Positions 8,248 through 16,975 are shown, counted from the first letter of the stretch. The stretch: 64,000 bases of DNA from Phycisphaerae bacterium (GCA_018656645.1 JABHZL010000075.1:1-64000), one strand, 5' to 3'. The notes: generated from the sequence alone by a model not told the origin. A program made the numbers and translations.

Positions 8248-9417
8248 ATTATCTTTGATAGAAGTTGCGAACTTGCGCCGAGTTGGTGCAGTGAGCTCAA
8301 TAAATATTGCTCCAGAGATTGCTGCGAGTGTAAGTTCTTCGCTTAGTACTCCTACACCAAATAACATAGCTGCCATGCAAAGTTGCGATGCTCCTGCATC
8401 GACAAGAGGCATTGTGATTCGCATGGCATTTGCACTTGTTCGCCCTCCGAGAATGAGTAAGCCGACCATTCCCCCAAGCCACCGCCCATCACTTGAAATG
8501 AGTACAACAAGTAAAATTGGCCAGAACGAAAGTGATCCAATGGGATGAATGAGTACCATTGCAGTTGCTGCGATACTCGGAATTGCAGCGTAATCTGCAA
8601 ACCACTGAAGCCAGTGTGAATCACGTTTTGGAAGTAACCAGTACATTGGCAAGAGTAAGAGTGGCAGTAACCAAACAAGGGACATCGCCCCCTGCACAGT
8701 CCACGCACTGTAAAAAGCAGCGATGGATGCGACAGTCCACGAGACGTATCCGCACCGGAGCATAAGAGACGCACCTCCGTCTTCGGAATCGTCAGCTGCT
8801 TTTTGTTCCCACCGAGAAAATGTCCACGGTCCAGCAGCAAGACATGCGCCCATGGCAAGCGAGCTCGCAATGCCAGTTGCCCACAAATAATGAGAAGCAA
8901 CTGCAATGATACCTCCTGGGATAAGGGCTGCCCAAACACCAACAGTAAGTGAAGTTGCAGTATTTGATTTTGCTTTTATAGTTCTACGGAGTGATCCACT
9001 GAGGAGAACGATGATGACAAGCACGAGGACGTAATTCCGAAGCGTTCGTTGGTCTCTCCACTGCGCGGCTTTCCACTTCGTAACTGCTTGGTCAAGTTCG
9101 TATTGTTGATCAGCACGAAATTGCATGATGACAACATCAGAAGTACCAATTTGTGTAAATGATTCGATGTCCATTTTTTGTTGTTGTTCAAGTTGTGCAA
9201 CAAGTTTGTGCTCATGCTCTCCACCCAGGAAAATTCCCTCCCAATATTCAGGGGCAAATGAACCGAACATCGCTGGTCCAAGAAGAATCCCGCCAAGAAC
9301 CCCACCGATGATGGAGGAGCCACGAATTTTGGCAATTCGGAGAACCGCTGCAATAATCATCGGAACAAAAAGTAACAGCGTGTGCTGTGTGGTGCTGTTA
9401 ATGACAAGTTCTTTCAT
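8230..9417 (-). CDS. Polytopic membrane protein, cation:proton antiporter-like
   Basis: 395 aa with roughly ten membrane segments. The first two segments resemble the start of Kef/NhaP-type antiporters (GGVLGGILLGPAMFG). A hydrophilic, Gln-rich loop of about 65 residues then interrupts (about 58-125: LEQQQKMDIESFTQI onward) before the remaining segments. I see no conserved Asp-Asp transport motif, so transport is a guess. The alternative is an uncharacterised planctomycete membrane family. The 3' end overlaps glmS by 18 bases, and the start is 18 bases from the divergent folP. Confidence 0.6.
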   Translation of the reverse strand: MKELVINSTTQHTLLLFVPMIIAAVLRIAKIRGSSIIGGVLGGILLGPAMFGSFAPEYWEGIFLGGEHEHKLVAQLEQQQKMDIESFTQIGTSDVVIMQFRADQQYELDQAVTKWKAAQWRDQRTLRNYVLVLVIIVLLSGSLRRTIKAKSNTATSLTVGVWAALIPGGIIAVASHYLWATGIASSLAMGACLAAGPWTFSRWEQKAADDSEDGGASLMLRCGYVSWTVASIAAFYSAWTVQGAMSLVWLLPLLLLPMYWLLPKRDSHWLQWFADYAAIPSIAATAMVLIHPIGSLSFWPILLVVLISSDGRWLGGMVGLLILGGRTSANAMRITMPLVDAGASQLCMAAMLFGVGVLSEELTLAAISGAIFIELTAPTRRKFATSIKDNLLDCD

Positions 9418-9422
9418 CGTGG

Positions 9423-9429
9423 TAGGCTA
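9423..9429. promoter_or_regulatory. Overlapping divergent -10 elements (TAGGCTA)
   Basis: The near-palindrome TAGGCTA gives TAGCCT on the minus strand, six bases from the antiporter-like ATG (9417). It also gives TAGGCT on the plus strand, seven bases from the folP ATG (9436). Both starts are of the leaderless type, and the two -10 elements share five of their six positions. Confidence 0.4.
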
Positions 9430-9435
9430 TGGTCC

Positions 9436-10299
9436 ATGTTGCGAGATCAAAAGTGTTGGAAAGTTCGTGGGGGGGCAGTATCCCTTGAAAAGCCAGTCTT
9501 TGTTGGAATTCTCAACGTAACTCCAGATAGTTTTAGCGATGGTGGAAAATATTCTTCTGTTGATGATGCGGTGGATCGGGGAAGGGAAATGTTTGAGCAA
9601 GGTGCTGCGATTGTTGATGTGGGGGGAGAATCGACAAGACCAGGTGCTGAGGTTGTTTCTGCTTCTGAGCAGATTCGGCGAGTTGTTCCTGTCATACAGC
9701 GATTAGGTGGGTTGGTTTCTGTTGACACAACAAACGCTGAGGTTGCAGCCGCGGCCATTGGGGCAGGAGCGTGCATTATCAACGATGTTTCTGCTTGCCA
9801 AGATGATCTAGCGATGTTCAAATTAGCCGCAGAAACAGAAGCAGGATTGGTGTTGATGCACCGCCTTGTTTCGCCCAAGCACGATCAATACAGTGATGAA
9901 TACGAATCTAACCCAGAATACGACGATGTTGTTCATGATGTACTTCGTTGGCTAGTAAACCGCGCGAATATTGCCCAAGAGAATGGTGTCTCCCGTGAAT
10001 CCATTGCGATTGATCCAGGTTTGGGCTTTGGAAAGAGCGTTGAGCAAAATATGGCACTCGTCAGAGGGATAGGAGCATTTGTAGAAACAGGGTTTCCTGT
10101 CTTCGTTGGTGCGAGTAGAAAGAGCTTTATCGGGGCTCTGTCTGGAATACGTGACCCTCAGGGTCGCGATCTTGCATCAGCTACGATGGCTGAAGAAATG
10201 TGGAGAGATGGGGCGCAGGTTTTTCGGGTACACGATGTACGAACGCACTGCCGAGTGTTACAATCCACTCCTCACGAAACGGACAATAACAGGAGATGA
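9436..10299 (+). CDS. folP: Dihydropteroate synthase
   Basis: Condenses p-aminobenzoate with 6-hydroxymethyl-dihydropterin diphosphate. It carries the family's motifs in order: GILNVTPDSFSDGG, VDVGGESTRPGA, SVDTTNAEVA, IINDVSA, AIDPGLGFGK, FVGASRKSFIG and a terminal FRVHDVR. The start at ATG 9436 gives 287 aa, the usual length. A longer GTG frame from 9382 would run back into the divergent gene. TAGGCT seven bases before the ATG suggests leaderless translation. The stop codon lies within the trxA ribosome-binding region. Confidence 0.95.
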   Translation: MLRDQKCWKVRGGAVSLEKPVFVGILNVTPDSFSDGGKYSSVDDAVDRGREMFEQGAAIVDVGGESTRPGAEVVSASEQIRRVVPVIQRLGGLVSVDTTNAEVAAAAIGAGACIINDVSACQDDLAMFKLAAETEAGLVLMHRLVSPKHDQYSDEYESNPEYDDVVHDVLRWLVNRANIAQENGVSRESIAIDPGLGFGKSVEQNMALVRGIGAFVETGFPVFVGASRKSFIGALSGIRDPQGRDLASATMAEEMWRDGAQVFRVHDVRTHCRVLQSTPHETDNNRR

Positions 10300-10303
10300 A
10301 CCC

Positions 10304-10621
10304 GTGGCTTTAGAATTTACAGATGCAAATTTTCAAGAAGAAGTACTTGGCGCAAGTGGACCAGTTTTGGTTGATTTTTGGGCAGAATGGTGTGGTCCAT
10401 GCAAAGCGATTGGTCCCGCGATCGAAGAACTTGCAACTGAATATGCAGATACAGCGAAAGTTGGAAAAGTTGATATTGATTCCAACCGTGATGTTGCGAT
10501 GCAATACAACATACAGTCAATTCCAAGCATTTTGATCTTTAAAGATGGTGAAGTAGTTGAGACATTCGTTGGTATGAAAGCGAAAGATGATCTCGCTGCT
10601 GCAATTGACGCTGCCATGTAA
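10304..10621 (+). CDS. trxA: Thioredoxin
   Basis: 105-aa cytosolic disulfide reductase with the classic fold. The active site is WCGPC (Cys30, Cys33), preceded by LVDFWAEW. KVDIDSN and the cis-proline segment QSIPSILIFKDGE follow. GTG start at 10304 with AGGAGA (10291-10296) seven bases upstream. That Shine-Dalgarno overlaps the folP stop, so the two genes are coupled. The reading frame stays open about 200 bases upstream inside folP, but that stretch is not thioredoxin. Confidence 0.96.
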   Translation: MALEFTDANFQEEVLGASGPVLVDFWAEWCGPCKAIGPAIEELATEYADTAKVGKVDIDSNRDVAMQYNIQSIPSILIFKDGEVVETFVGMKAKDDLAAAIDAAM

Positions 10622-10631
10622 AAAATAAGTT

Positions 10632-10704
<73 letters not shown>

Positions 10705-10714
10705 TTGGCTTCGT

Positions 10715-10746
10715 AAAAACCAACTCCTTTTAGGGTTGGTTTTCTT
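10715..10746. terminator. Bidirectional intrinsic terminator after tRNA-Ala
   Basis: AAAACCAACTC pairs with GGGTTGGTTTT around a short loop (about 10716-10744), giving a stem with an A-run before it and a T-run after it. It would stop transcription from trxA/tRNA. Confidence 0.75.
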
Positions 10747-10801
10747 CTACGCTTCATGGATCCGTTCCCCGACAAGTCAGAGCATTGCTCATGTGTACCT
10801 A

Positions 10802-10829
10802 GTACGCATGCGGATACACTGTACGCATG
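10802..10829 (+). repeat. Short direct repeat over the M24 peptidase start
   Basis: GTACGCATG occurs at 10802-10810 and again at 10821-10829, 19 bases apart. The second copy contains the start codon at 10827. The spacing is close to two helical turns, so it could be an operator, or it may be chance. Confidence 0.4.
10815..10820 (+). promoter_or_regulatory. -10-like TACACT, leaderless-type start of the M24 peptidase
   Basis: TACACT-GTACGC-ATG, six-base spacing, no Shine-Dalgarno. Confidence 0.45.
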
Positions 10830-11972
10830 ACAGATGTAGCACGAGTAATGGCGGGAAACCCCCAAGTGAACAAATCGCTCTATAGGGCGATTCGGTTTAT
10901 GGTGCATGATGCAGCGATCGCGATCGACCTGCCAGATGGCACGAGAACGCTCATATTGAGAGAAATCGAAATGGACCGAGCGAAGAAACACGCAAGGGCT
11001 GACCATGTATTTGGGTATAGCGATTTTACTCCTTCGGGCGGATTGTCAGGTGATCGAGATACAGCAGCAGCCCAATCTACAGCAGAATGTTTGCGAAGAA
11101 ATGGGATCACAACAGTCATCGCTGATAGAACGCTTCCGTTGATGTACGTCCACTTTATTGAAGCTGCGGGAATGCGTGTTAATTTAGATCAAGATATGGG
11201 TGTGCTCGATCGTCGTGTTAAAGATGCAGAAGAATTAGACAATTTACGGCAAGCACAAAAAGTCACAGAAGACGCAATGCGAATGGCGTGTGAAACAGTC
11301 GCAGGTGCAACTTCAGGAAGTGATGGCGTGCTGCACACTAACGGAACACCGTTGACAAGCCAGCGTCTCCGAACAATGATCGATACTTTCTTGTTGGAAC
11401 AAAACTTTTTCAACCCACCCTGTATTGTTGCAGGTGGAAGTGACGGAGGAGATTGCCACGAACTTGGAAGTGGCGAACTTTTTACTGAGCAACCTGTCAT
11501 TATTGACATTTTTCCTCTTGATAAAAGTTCAATGTACAACGGCGATTGCACACGTACTGTTGTACATGGAAATGTTCCAGATGAAATTATTCGCATGCAC
11601 GCAGCAGTTGCAGAAGCAAAACAGTCAGCGACTAGCATTATAAAAGCGGGTGTTGCTGGAGAAGAAGTCCACTTAGAAACAATTCGTGTTCTAAAAAAGC
11701 ACGGATATGTTGAAGGCTTACCCAAAGAAAATGATCCGCCAACATTCTGTTCTATGCCACACGGTACAGGTCACGGTATCGGTCTTGATGTACACGAACC
11801 ACCACTTCTTGACCGAAATGGAGCGGTGTTATTAGCAGGAGATGTGGTTACCATCGAACCGGGCTTGTACAGCCATGCTCTTGGCGGTGTTCGAATAGAA
11901 GACATGGTCGTTGTTACCGAAGTAGGTTGTGAAAATTTCAATTCTCTTCCTGAGGGTTTGACATGGTGCTAA
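10827..11972 (+). CDS. M24 family metallopeptidase (Xaa-Pro aminopeptidase/dipeptidase-like)
   Basis: Pita-bread metallopeptidase removing residues next to proline. The C-terminal catalytic domain shows the five expected dinuclear-metal ligands: Asp in IIDIFPLD, Asp in GDCTRTV, His in HGTGHGIGLD, Glu in IEPGLY and Glu in RIEDMVV. The N-terminal creatinase-like domain (about 1-150) is short. No signal peptide is seen, so it is cytosolic. The start is supported by TACACT six bases upstream. The 3' end overlaps the next gene by ten bases, so the two are coupled. Whether it is PepP or PepQ type cannot be decided by eye. Confidence 0.9.
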   Translation: MTDVARVMAGNPQVNKSLYRAIRFMVHDAAIAIDLPDGTRTLILREIEMDRAKKHARADHVFGYSDFTPSGGLSGDRDTAAAQSTAECLRRNGITTVIADRTLPLMYVHFIEAAGMRVNLDQDMGVLDRRVKDAEELDNLRQAQKVTEDAMRMACETVAGATSGSDGVLHTNGTPLTSQRLRTMIDTFLLEQNFFNPPCIVAGGSDGGDCHELGSGELFTEQPVIIDIFPLDKSSMYNGDCTRTVVHGNVPDEIIRMHAAVAEAKQSATSIIKAGVAGEEVHLETIRVLKKHGYVEGLPKENDPPTFCSMPHGTGHGIGLDVHEPPLLDRNGAVLLAGDVVTIEPGLYSHALGGVRIEDMVVVTEVGCENFNSLPEGLTWC

Positions 11973-14917
11973 GCATTTTTTGTACATTTATTCTCGCCGG
12001 AAACCCTGAAACAGCGTTTGAGCTTTTACGCATTCCTGAAGGGTTCTCGAAGCAACTTGTTGCATCGGAGCCTCAGGTTATGGATCCTGTTGCATTTTGC
12101 TTTGACGATGAAGGAAATATTCTCATTGCAGAATCTTTTCGGCAAGAGCAGGGAGTGGAAGACAACCGTTCAAGCGCTTTTTGGTTAGATCAAGATTTGT
12201 CGTTGCAAACAATTGAAGATCGATTAGAAATGTATGAGCATTTCGCAGATCAGCGAATTCATGGCATGGAGTATTACACCCAGTACGAAGATCGCATACG
12301 TTTATTGAAAGATGTTGATGGTGACGGAGTGTATGAAACTGCCAATATTTTTGCAGATGGTTTTAACGCCCCACTTGATGGAACAGGTGCAGGTGTTCTC
12401 GCACTTGGCGACGTGGTGTATTACACATGCATTCCAGATTTGTGGGCAATGCAAAATGGCGAGAAAAAATCTCTTCACAGCGGGTACGGTGTAAGAACTG
12501 CGTTGCGTGGTCACGACATGCACGGACTCGCACTTGGATTAGATGGCAGGTTGTACTGGTCGATTGGTGACCGTGGGTACCACATCGAACTTGATGATGG
12601 AACAGTGTTGCATAGCCCAGGAGAGGGAGCTGTTTTTCGTAGCGAGTTTGATGGAAGTGGACTTGAAGTCTATCACCATGGTTTGCGAAACCCACAAGAA
12701 CTTGCGTTTGATAAATATGGCAATTTATTTACTGGTGATAATAATTCTGATTCTGTTGACAAAGCAAGGTTGGTTTATTGCGTTGAAGGTGGTGAAACGG
12801 GTTGGCGAATGGAATACCAAACGCTTAGAGGTGAAAACGAGCGTGGACCTTGGGTGCAAGAAAATGGGTGGGATCCACATGCAGAAAATCGACCAGCATG
12901 GATTCTTCCTGCGATTGACGTGATAGGTTCAGGGCCATCTGGGTTCGTTGCTTACCCAGGCGCGGGTTTTTCAGAACGTTACGACGATCATTTTTTTATG
13001 TGTGATTTTCGCGGAGGCGCTGAATATTCAAACGTACTTAGTTTTGCAGTCGAACCAGATGGTGCGTATTTCAAAATGGTTGATTTGCATCCATTTGTAG
13101 AAAGTGTATTGTGTACCGACGTAGACTTTGGCTACGACGGCAAAATGGTAATCAGTGATTGGGGTGAAGGTTGGATGGGCAACTTTGAGGGTCGGTTATA
13201 TTCCGTTTGGGATGAAGCGCATGTACAAGGCGGCGATGTGTCTGAAATATTTCGAAAAGGATTTCAAAGTAGTACGAATGAAGAACTGCTTTCTATGTTG
13301 TCCCACGTTGACCGGCGTGTTCGAATTCGCACGCAGTATGAACTTGTTAGTAGGAATGCACAAAAAGAATTGAGCGAGGCACTCAATAAAGGAAATCAAC
13401 TTAAAAAAATACATGCGATGTGGGCGCTAGCAATGATGAGCCGAGAAGGGCACAGCGTCGGACAACTTATCACACCTCTCTTATCAGATGATGATCCGGA
13501 AATTCGCGCTCAGGCATGCAAGATCATTGGCGAAATGAAATTTACACCTGCTTTTGATGACATTGTTTCCCTGATGGACGACAAGCATGCTCGTGTTTCT
13601 TATTTTGCAACGATTGCTGCTGGGCACCTTGGGAATGCACACGACGAAATCGTATCAATGCTTGCGCGAAACAATAATGAGGACGTGTATTTGAGACACG
13701 CAGGTGTTATAGCACTAACAAATTCTCAATATCCATCAGCGATGGTGAATTTACAAACACATGCAAATAGTGCTGTGCGTCTTGCAGCAGTTTTAGTGTT
13801 ACGAAGAATGGAATCAGAACTTGTTGCATCATTTTTATACGATGATAATTTAGCAATCGCAACTGAAGCAGCACGCGCAATTCACGATGTTCCAATTGAT
13901 GTAGCTTTGAAAAGTTTGGCATCATCGCTTTCTCTTGCAGAAGGAAAACCGTGGCAACGAAGAGCAATCAGTGCGTGTAAACGACTTTCAATGAACGAAA
14001 AAGAAGTCGCACGGTTTGCTGCCGACCGTACGCATGAGGATGAAATACGGAAGGTTGCTATTGACGCACTTCGAACTTGGTCTGAGCCATTTCCAAGAAG
14101 AGAGATAGTTGAAGGCAGAATTGTGCACAAAGTACATCCACAATCTGCACTCGACATTGATAGCGAGGTACGTCTGCTCGTTGCAAATACAGAAGAACAT
14201 CTTCTTGCAGATGCTCTCTCTCTTGCACAATCATTGCACGTTGTATTGCCCGAGGCACTGACAAGAACGTTGTTGGAAGACGATTTGCAACCAATACAAC
14301 TGAGAATGTATTGTTTACAGGTTCTATCTGATGAACGCGCTGTTGCGTACGGATTAAAAAATACGCTGTGGCAACTTCGTGCAGTTTCTCGTGATCTTCT
14401 GCTTGAGATAGATCGCAATCGAGCAGTTGCACTTTTGCTTGATACTATTGATTCTGGAGAAATGGGTGAAGCGCAGGAGGCAATCATTTCACTTGCAAAA
14501 GATGCCGATGGTTTTGCAAAAATTAACAAAGAGGCATTGCCAGTTGAGTTGCAATTGGAGTTTGCGCATGCAAGTGGTGAACCACTAACTTTTGGTGATC
14601 CACAAAAGGGGTGGTGGTTGCATCGAGGTGGTGATGCAAAGGCAGGGGAAAAAGTTGTCTTTGAGAACCCTAGGAGCCAATGCATTCGTTGTCACACAAT
14701 TAATAATAGGGGAGGCATTGCTGGTCCATCACTCGATGGTGTTGCCGACCGACTTACAGAGCAACAACTATTAGAAGCGTTGCTTGTGCCAAATCTACAT
14801 CTCACTGAAGGGTACGGGGAGTATTCTGCAATGCCACCTATGGGCGTGCTACTCGATCATCGTGATTTGAGAGATGTTATGGCGTATCTCAAAGAACTTC
14901 ATCTTGATGAGAAGTAG
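11963..14917 (+). CDS. PVC-type beta-propeller dehydrogenase with HEAT repeats and cytochrome c domain
   Basis: 984-aa exported protein of the type abundant in planctomycetes and Verrucomicrobia. A short hydrophobic signal peptide is followed by a propeller related to sorbosone dehydrogenases (about 25-430; PVAFCFDDEGNILIAES, HDMHGLALGLDGRLYWSIGD). Alpha-helical HEAT-type repeats follow (about 440-830), then a mono-heme cytochrome c domain with CIRCH at about 908-912 and a later Met in MPPMG as probable axial ligand. It probably oxidises a sugar or alcohol in the periplasm. It overlaps the M24 gene by ten bases and the convergent pqiA gene by 29 bases. Substrate unknown. Confidence 0.88.
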   Translation: MVLSIFCTFILAGNPETAFELLRIPEGFSKQLVASEPQVMDPVAFCFDDEGNILIAESFRQEQGVEDNRSSAFWLDQDLSLQTIEDRLEMYEHFADQRIHGMEYYTQYEDRIRLLKDVDGDGVYETANIFADGFNAPLDGTGAGVLALGDVVYYTCIPDLWAMQNGEKKSLHSGYGVRTALRGHDMHGLALGLDGRLYWSIGDRGYHIELDDGTVLHSPGEGAVFRSEFDGSGLEVYHHGLRNPQELAFDKYGNLFTGDNNSDSVDKARLVYCVEGGETGWRMEYQTLRGENERGPWVQENGWDPHAENRPAWILPAIDVIGSGPSGFVAYPGAGFSERYDDHFFMCDFRGGAEYSNVLSFAVEPDGAYFKMVDLHPFVESVLCTDVDFGYDGKMVISDWGEGWMGNFEGRLYSVWDEAHVQGGDVSEIFRKGFQSSTNEELLSMLSHVDRRVRIRTQYELVSRNAQKELSEALNKGNQLKKIHAMWALAMMSREGHSVGQLITPLLSDDDPEIRAQACKIIGEMKFTPAFDDIVSLMDDKHARVSYFATIAAGHLGNAHDEIVSMLARNNNEDVYLRHAGVIALTNSQYPSAMVNLQTHANSAVRLAAVLVLRRMESELVASFLYDDNLAIATEAARAIHDVPIDVALKSLASSLSLAEGKPWQRRAISACKRLSMNEKEVARFAADRTHEDEIRKVAIDALRTWSEPFPRREIVEGRIVHKVHPQSALDIDSEVRLLVANTEEHLLADALSLAQSLHVVLPEALTRTLLEDDLQPIQLRMYCLQVLSDERAVAYGLKNTLWQLRAVSRDLLLEIDRNRAVALLLDTIDSGEMGEAQEAIISLAKDADGFAKINKEALPVELQLEFAHASGEPLTFGDPQKGWWLHRGGDAKAGEKVVFENPRSQCIRCHTINNRGGIAGPSLDGVADRLTEQQLLEALLVPNLHLTEGYGEYSAMPPMGVLLDHRDLRDVMAYLKELHLDEK

Positions 14918-15947
14918 CAAATTTGATCATTACACTGTGTAACGTGACTGCGACAAAACCAAGCAGGTAACTAAGACCAATTGCAATGACAACCGTATAA
15001 AGACCCGGTTGTATTTCCGTTTTGACTAAATCCTTACCTTCAGAAGCAACGAGAAACAAAGCAATTCCAAAGACATCAAGCATTGACCATCGTGACATTG
15101 CCTCAAGAATCATTTTTCCTTGGATATGTCGTTTGACTTTCATGGGGATAATCCAAATCACAAACAATAAAGCCAAACGTATGAGCGGGATGAATACCAT
15201 CGACCCAACAACAATGATAAAAAGCACCCAGTGTTTGTTTGCTTGCAATAATTCAATGGTGTCGTAAATGCTGTACGAACGAGAGATCAGTAGGAACTGG
15301 CTAATCCGAAGAAATGTAGCATGTATAGAATCGATCAAGGCAGCTGCTGAAACAATTACAAGCAAGGGGACGGTCCATCCAATGTACAGTTGTTCGAAAA
15401 GCATCCAATGTCTTTTTGGGCAATACGTATGCTCACCTTCTTCTTCAGCGACTATTTTTCGAGCAATACCTAATATGATTTGTGAGGTGATCATGCTTAG
15501 TGTGATCGCCCCGACGAAAAAATAGACGCCGATGTGGATTTTTGAGGTTATCATCGTTTGTTTATTTGTGAGGGCAAGCAACAAAATGACAACAAAAATA
15601 TCCATGAACGACCATTTTCCAAGCAACTCAATCCAATGAAGGAACGTTGCTCGGGTTGTTGATTTCCACGGGAGGAACCACGCTGCAAAAAGAGCGCTTA
15701 TTTTGACAAATGGGAAAATAATGGAAAACCCAAGAATAAGAAAAGATATGATGTATAGTTTGTGTTCCCACATGAGGTGAACTGAGTGTGGGAGGCTGTA
15801 AATCACTTTTGCATGAAAAACTTCATCAATTTCAAGGAAGGGAAGAATGAGTGCAAGAATGTTGGCAGTGAGTGATACACAAAGAAGGATGGGAATAACC
15901 CAGCCCTTCTTATGAGCCCAAGATCGCATGGTGTTTCGTTCTGACAC
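14889..15947 (-). CDS. Paraquat-inducible protein A (PqiA) family membrane protein
   Basis: 352 aa with two tandem copies of the PqiA unit of about four helices each. Each copy has the characteristic FPFVKISALFAAWFLPW / IPLIRLALLFVIWIIP-type segment followed by LGKWSFMDIFVV / MSRWSMLDVFGIAL. It is an inner-membrane protein of the PqiA/LetA family, which elsewhere works with MCE proteins in envelope lipid transport; no MCE partner lies in the window. Start GTG 15947, supported by TATCAT six bases upstream. ATG 15929 (MRSWAHKKG) is the alternative. Confidence 0.85.
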   Translation of the reverse strand: MSERNTMRSWAHKKGWVIPILLCVSLTANILALILPFLEIDEVFHAKVIYSLPHSVHLMWEHKLYIISFLILGFSIIFPFVKISALFAAWFLPWKSTTRATFLHWIELLGKWSFMDIFVVILLLALTNKQTMITSKIHIGVYFFVGAITLSMITSQIILGIARKIVAEEEGEHTYCPKRHWMLFEQLYIGWTVPLLVIVSAAALIDSIHATFLRISQFLLISRSYSIYDTIELLQANKHWVLFIIVVGSMVFIPLIRLALLFVIWIIPMKVKRHIQGKMILEAMSRWSMLDVFGIALFLVASEGKDLVKTEIQPGLYTVVIAIGLSYLLGFVAVTLHSVMIKFATSHQDEVL

Positions 15948-15953
15948 AATTAC

Positions 15954-15959
15954 ATGATA
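15954..15959 (-). promoter_or_regulatory. -10-like TATCAT, leaderless-type start of pqiA-like gene
   Basis: Minus strand reads TATCAT-GTAATT-GTG, six-base spacing, no Shine-Dalgarno. Confidence 0.45.
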
Positions 15960-15995
15960 CCTCAGAAAGGCGGCTCTTCAAATTGTGAAGTTCTG

Positions 15996-16001
15996 TACAA
16001 T
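15996..16001 (+). promoter_or_regulatory. -10-like TACAAT before the tiny membrane-protein gene
   Basis: TACAAT-GCGCATC-ATG, seven-base spacing to the ATG at 16009. No clear -35 and no Shine-Dalgarno. Confidence 0.4.
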
Positions 16002-16008
16002 GCGCATC

Positions 16009-16119
16009 ATGGAATTGGTACTTTTAACAAACGGTTTATGGCTCGCGTTTCTCCTCGGATGGTGTTTGCTTTGTTATGGCGATGCAAAAGGCAGAAGGTC
16101 ACGTGGCGAAGGCGAATAA
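16009..16119 (+). CDS. Possible 36-aa single-span membrane protein
   Basis: A small open frame in the gap between pqiA and the HD-GYP gene. Residues 4-23 form one strongly hydrophobic helix (VLLTNGLWLAFLLGWCLLCY), and a polar basic tail (GDAKGRRSRGEGE) follows, giving a positive-inside tail. A TACAAT hexamer lies seven bases before the ATG, the same start signature as many neighbours. The stop codon ends one base before the stop of the convergent HD-GYP gene. An in-frame ATG at 16000 is possible. No family recognised. Confidence 0.45.
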   Translation: MELVLLTNGLWLAFLLGWCLLCYGDAKGRRSRGEGE

Positions 16120-16905
16120 CTAGTGTAAAAGCCTTGTTGCGACTTCTAGTATTTTTTCTTTAATTGACAAAAATGATTCAACAACCATGGGGTCAAAGTG
16201 GCTACCGCTTTCTTTTTTGATGATTGCAATCGCTTCATCGTGCGACATTGCATCTTTGTAGACACGTTTTGAAGTGAGCGCGTCATAGACGTCAGCCACT
16301 GCGACAATCCGAGCTGGTAAATTATTTGTGTTACCCCGCAAGCCGAATGGATACCCCGTGCCATCCCATTTTTCATGATGACCAAGCGTAATTTGAATTG
16401 CAGTGTCCACCCACGGATCACGGCCAAGTTGCTCTGATAATGAAATTAAAATATCTGCACCAATCGAAGTATGCCGTTTCATGGAATCAAATTGTTCGCT
16501 TGTGAGTTTGTTCGGATTGAGCAGGATGTCGTCGCCAATACCTACTTTCCCAATGTCGTGAAGAATAGAGGTTGCTCCTATGATTGGAACTTCTGTTTTT
16601 GAGAGTTGTTCTGGGTGTAATTCAGAATATGCCGTTGCGATCAGTGTTGTGTAATGCCTAATTCTTGAGAGATGCTTTCCAGTATCGTCATCCCGAGATT
16701 CGGCAAGTTTGGCAAGTCCGACAATGATCGCCATTCTAGATGGTGGAGGTTCCCCTTCGGTTTGTTCAGAATGAAGAAAGGTTAATTTTGACTCGGCTGC
16801 GATTCGTGCTTGTTTTTCTACTTCAAGCTCAGCGCGAAGTGAAGCGACCTCATCTTGCAGAGAAAGGGTTGGGTTTTTTCGTACGATTGTTGGGATTGCG
16901 GTCAT
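16120..16905 (-). CDS. HD-GYP domain c-di-GMP phosphodiesterase
   Basis: 261-aa cytosolic protein. A short coiled coil at about residues 17-45 precedes one HD-GYP domain. The metal/catalytic motifs are present: HLSRIRHY, LHDIGK (His116, Asp117), a further HH at 176-177 and DGTGYP (about 181-186), then VADVYDALTS. The full HHE...GTGYP signature predicts hydrolysis of cyclic di-GMP. It has no receiver domain, unlike the RpfG type, so its input is through the N-terminal coiled coil or a partner. The start lacks both Shine-Dalgarno and a -10 hexamer at 6-8 bases, so it is somewhat uncertain. Confidence 0.9.
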   Translation of the reverse strand: MTAIPTIVRKNPTLSLQDEVASLRAELEVEKQARIAAESKLTFLHSEQTEGEPPPSRMAIIVGLAKLAESRDDDTGKHLSRIRHYTTLIATAYSELHPEQLSKTEVPIIGATSILHDIGKVGIGDDILLNPNKLTSEQFDSMKRHTSIGADILISLSEQLGRDPWVDTAIQITLGHHEKWDGTGYPFGLRGNTNNLPARIVAVADVYDALTSKRVYKDAMSHDEAIAIIKKESGSHFDPMVVESFLSIKEKILEVATRLLH

Positions 16906-16962
16906 AAAAGCAGGTGCCTCGATGACAATCCCCTAGCCCACATTCCCTTTCATCTGACCCGT

Positions 16963-16975
16963 GGTCAAATTGACC
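16963..16975. promoter_or_regulatory. Palindrome upstream of the HD-GYP gene
   Basis: GGTCAA-A-TTGACC, a perfect six-base inverted repeat, lies about 58-70 bases upstream of the HD-GYP start and just beyond the stop of the DUF1080 gene. It has operator-like geometry; no regulator can be named. Confidence 0.3.

Noticed and set aside
8818-9353. Alternative frames inside the antiporter-like gene
   Set aside because: They are other-frame shadows of a continuous multi-helix protein whose hydrophobic periodicity lies only in the 8230-9417 frame.
10821-10829. Insertion-sequence target duplication at the M24 start
   Set aside because: The two nine-base repeats are only 19 bases apart with no element between them.
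15954-16163. 69-codon plus-strand frame overlapping the tiny membrane protein
   Set aside because: It runs into the convergent HD-GYP gene in another frame and lacks start signals. The 36-codon frame at 16009 has a better start and stop placement.
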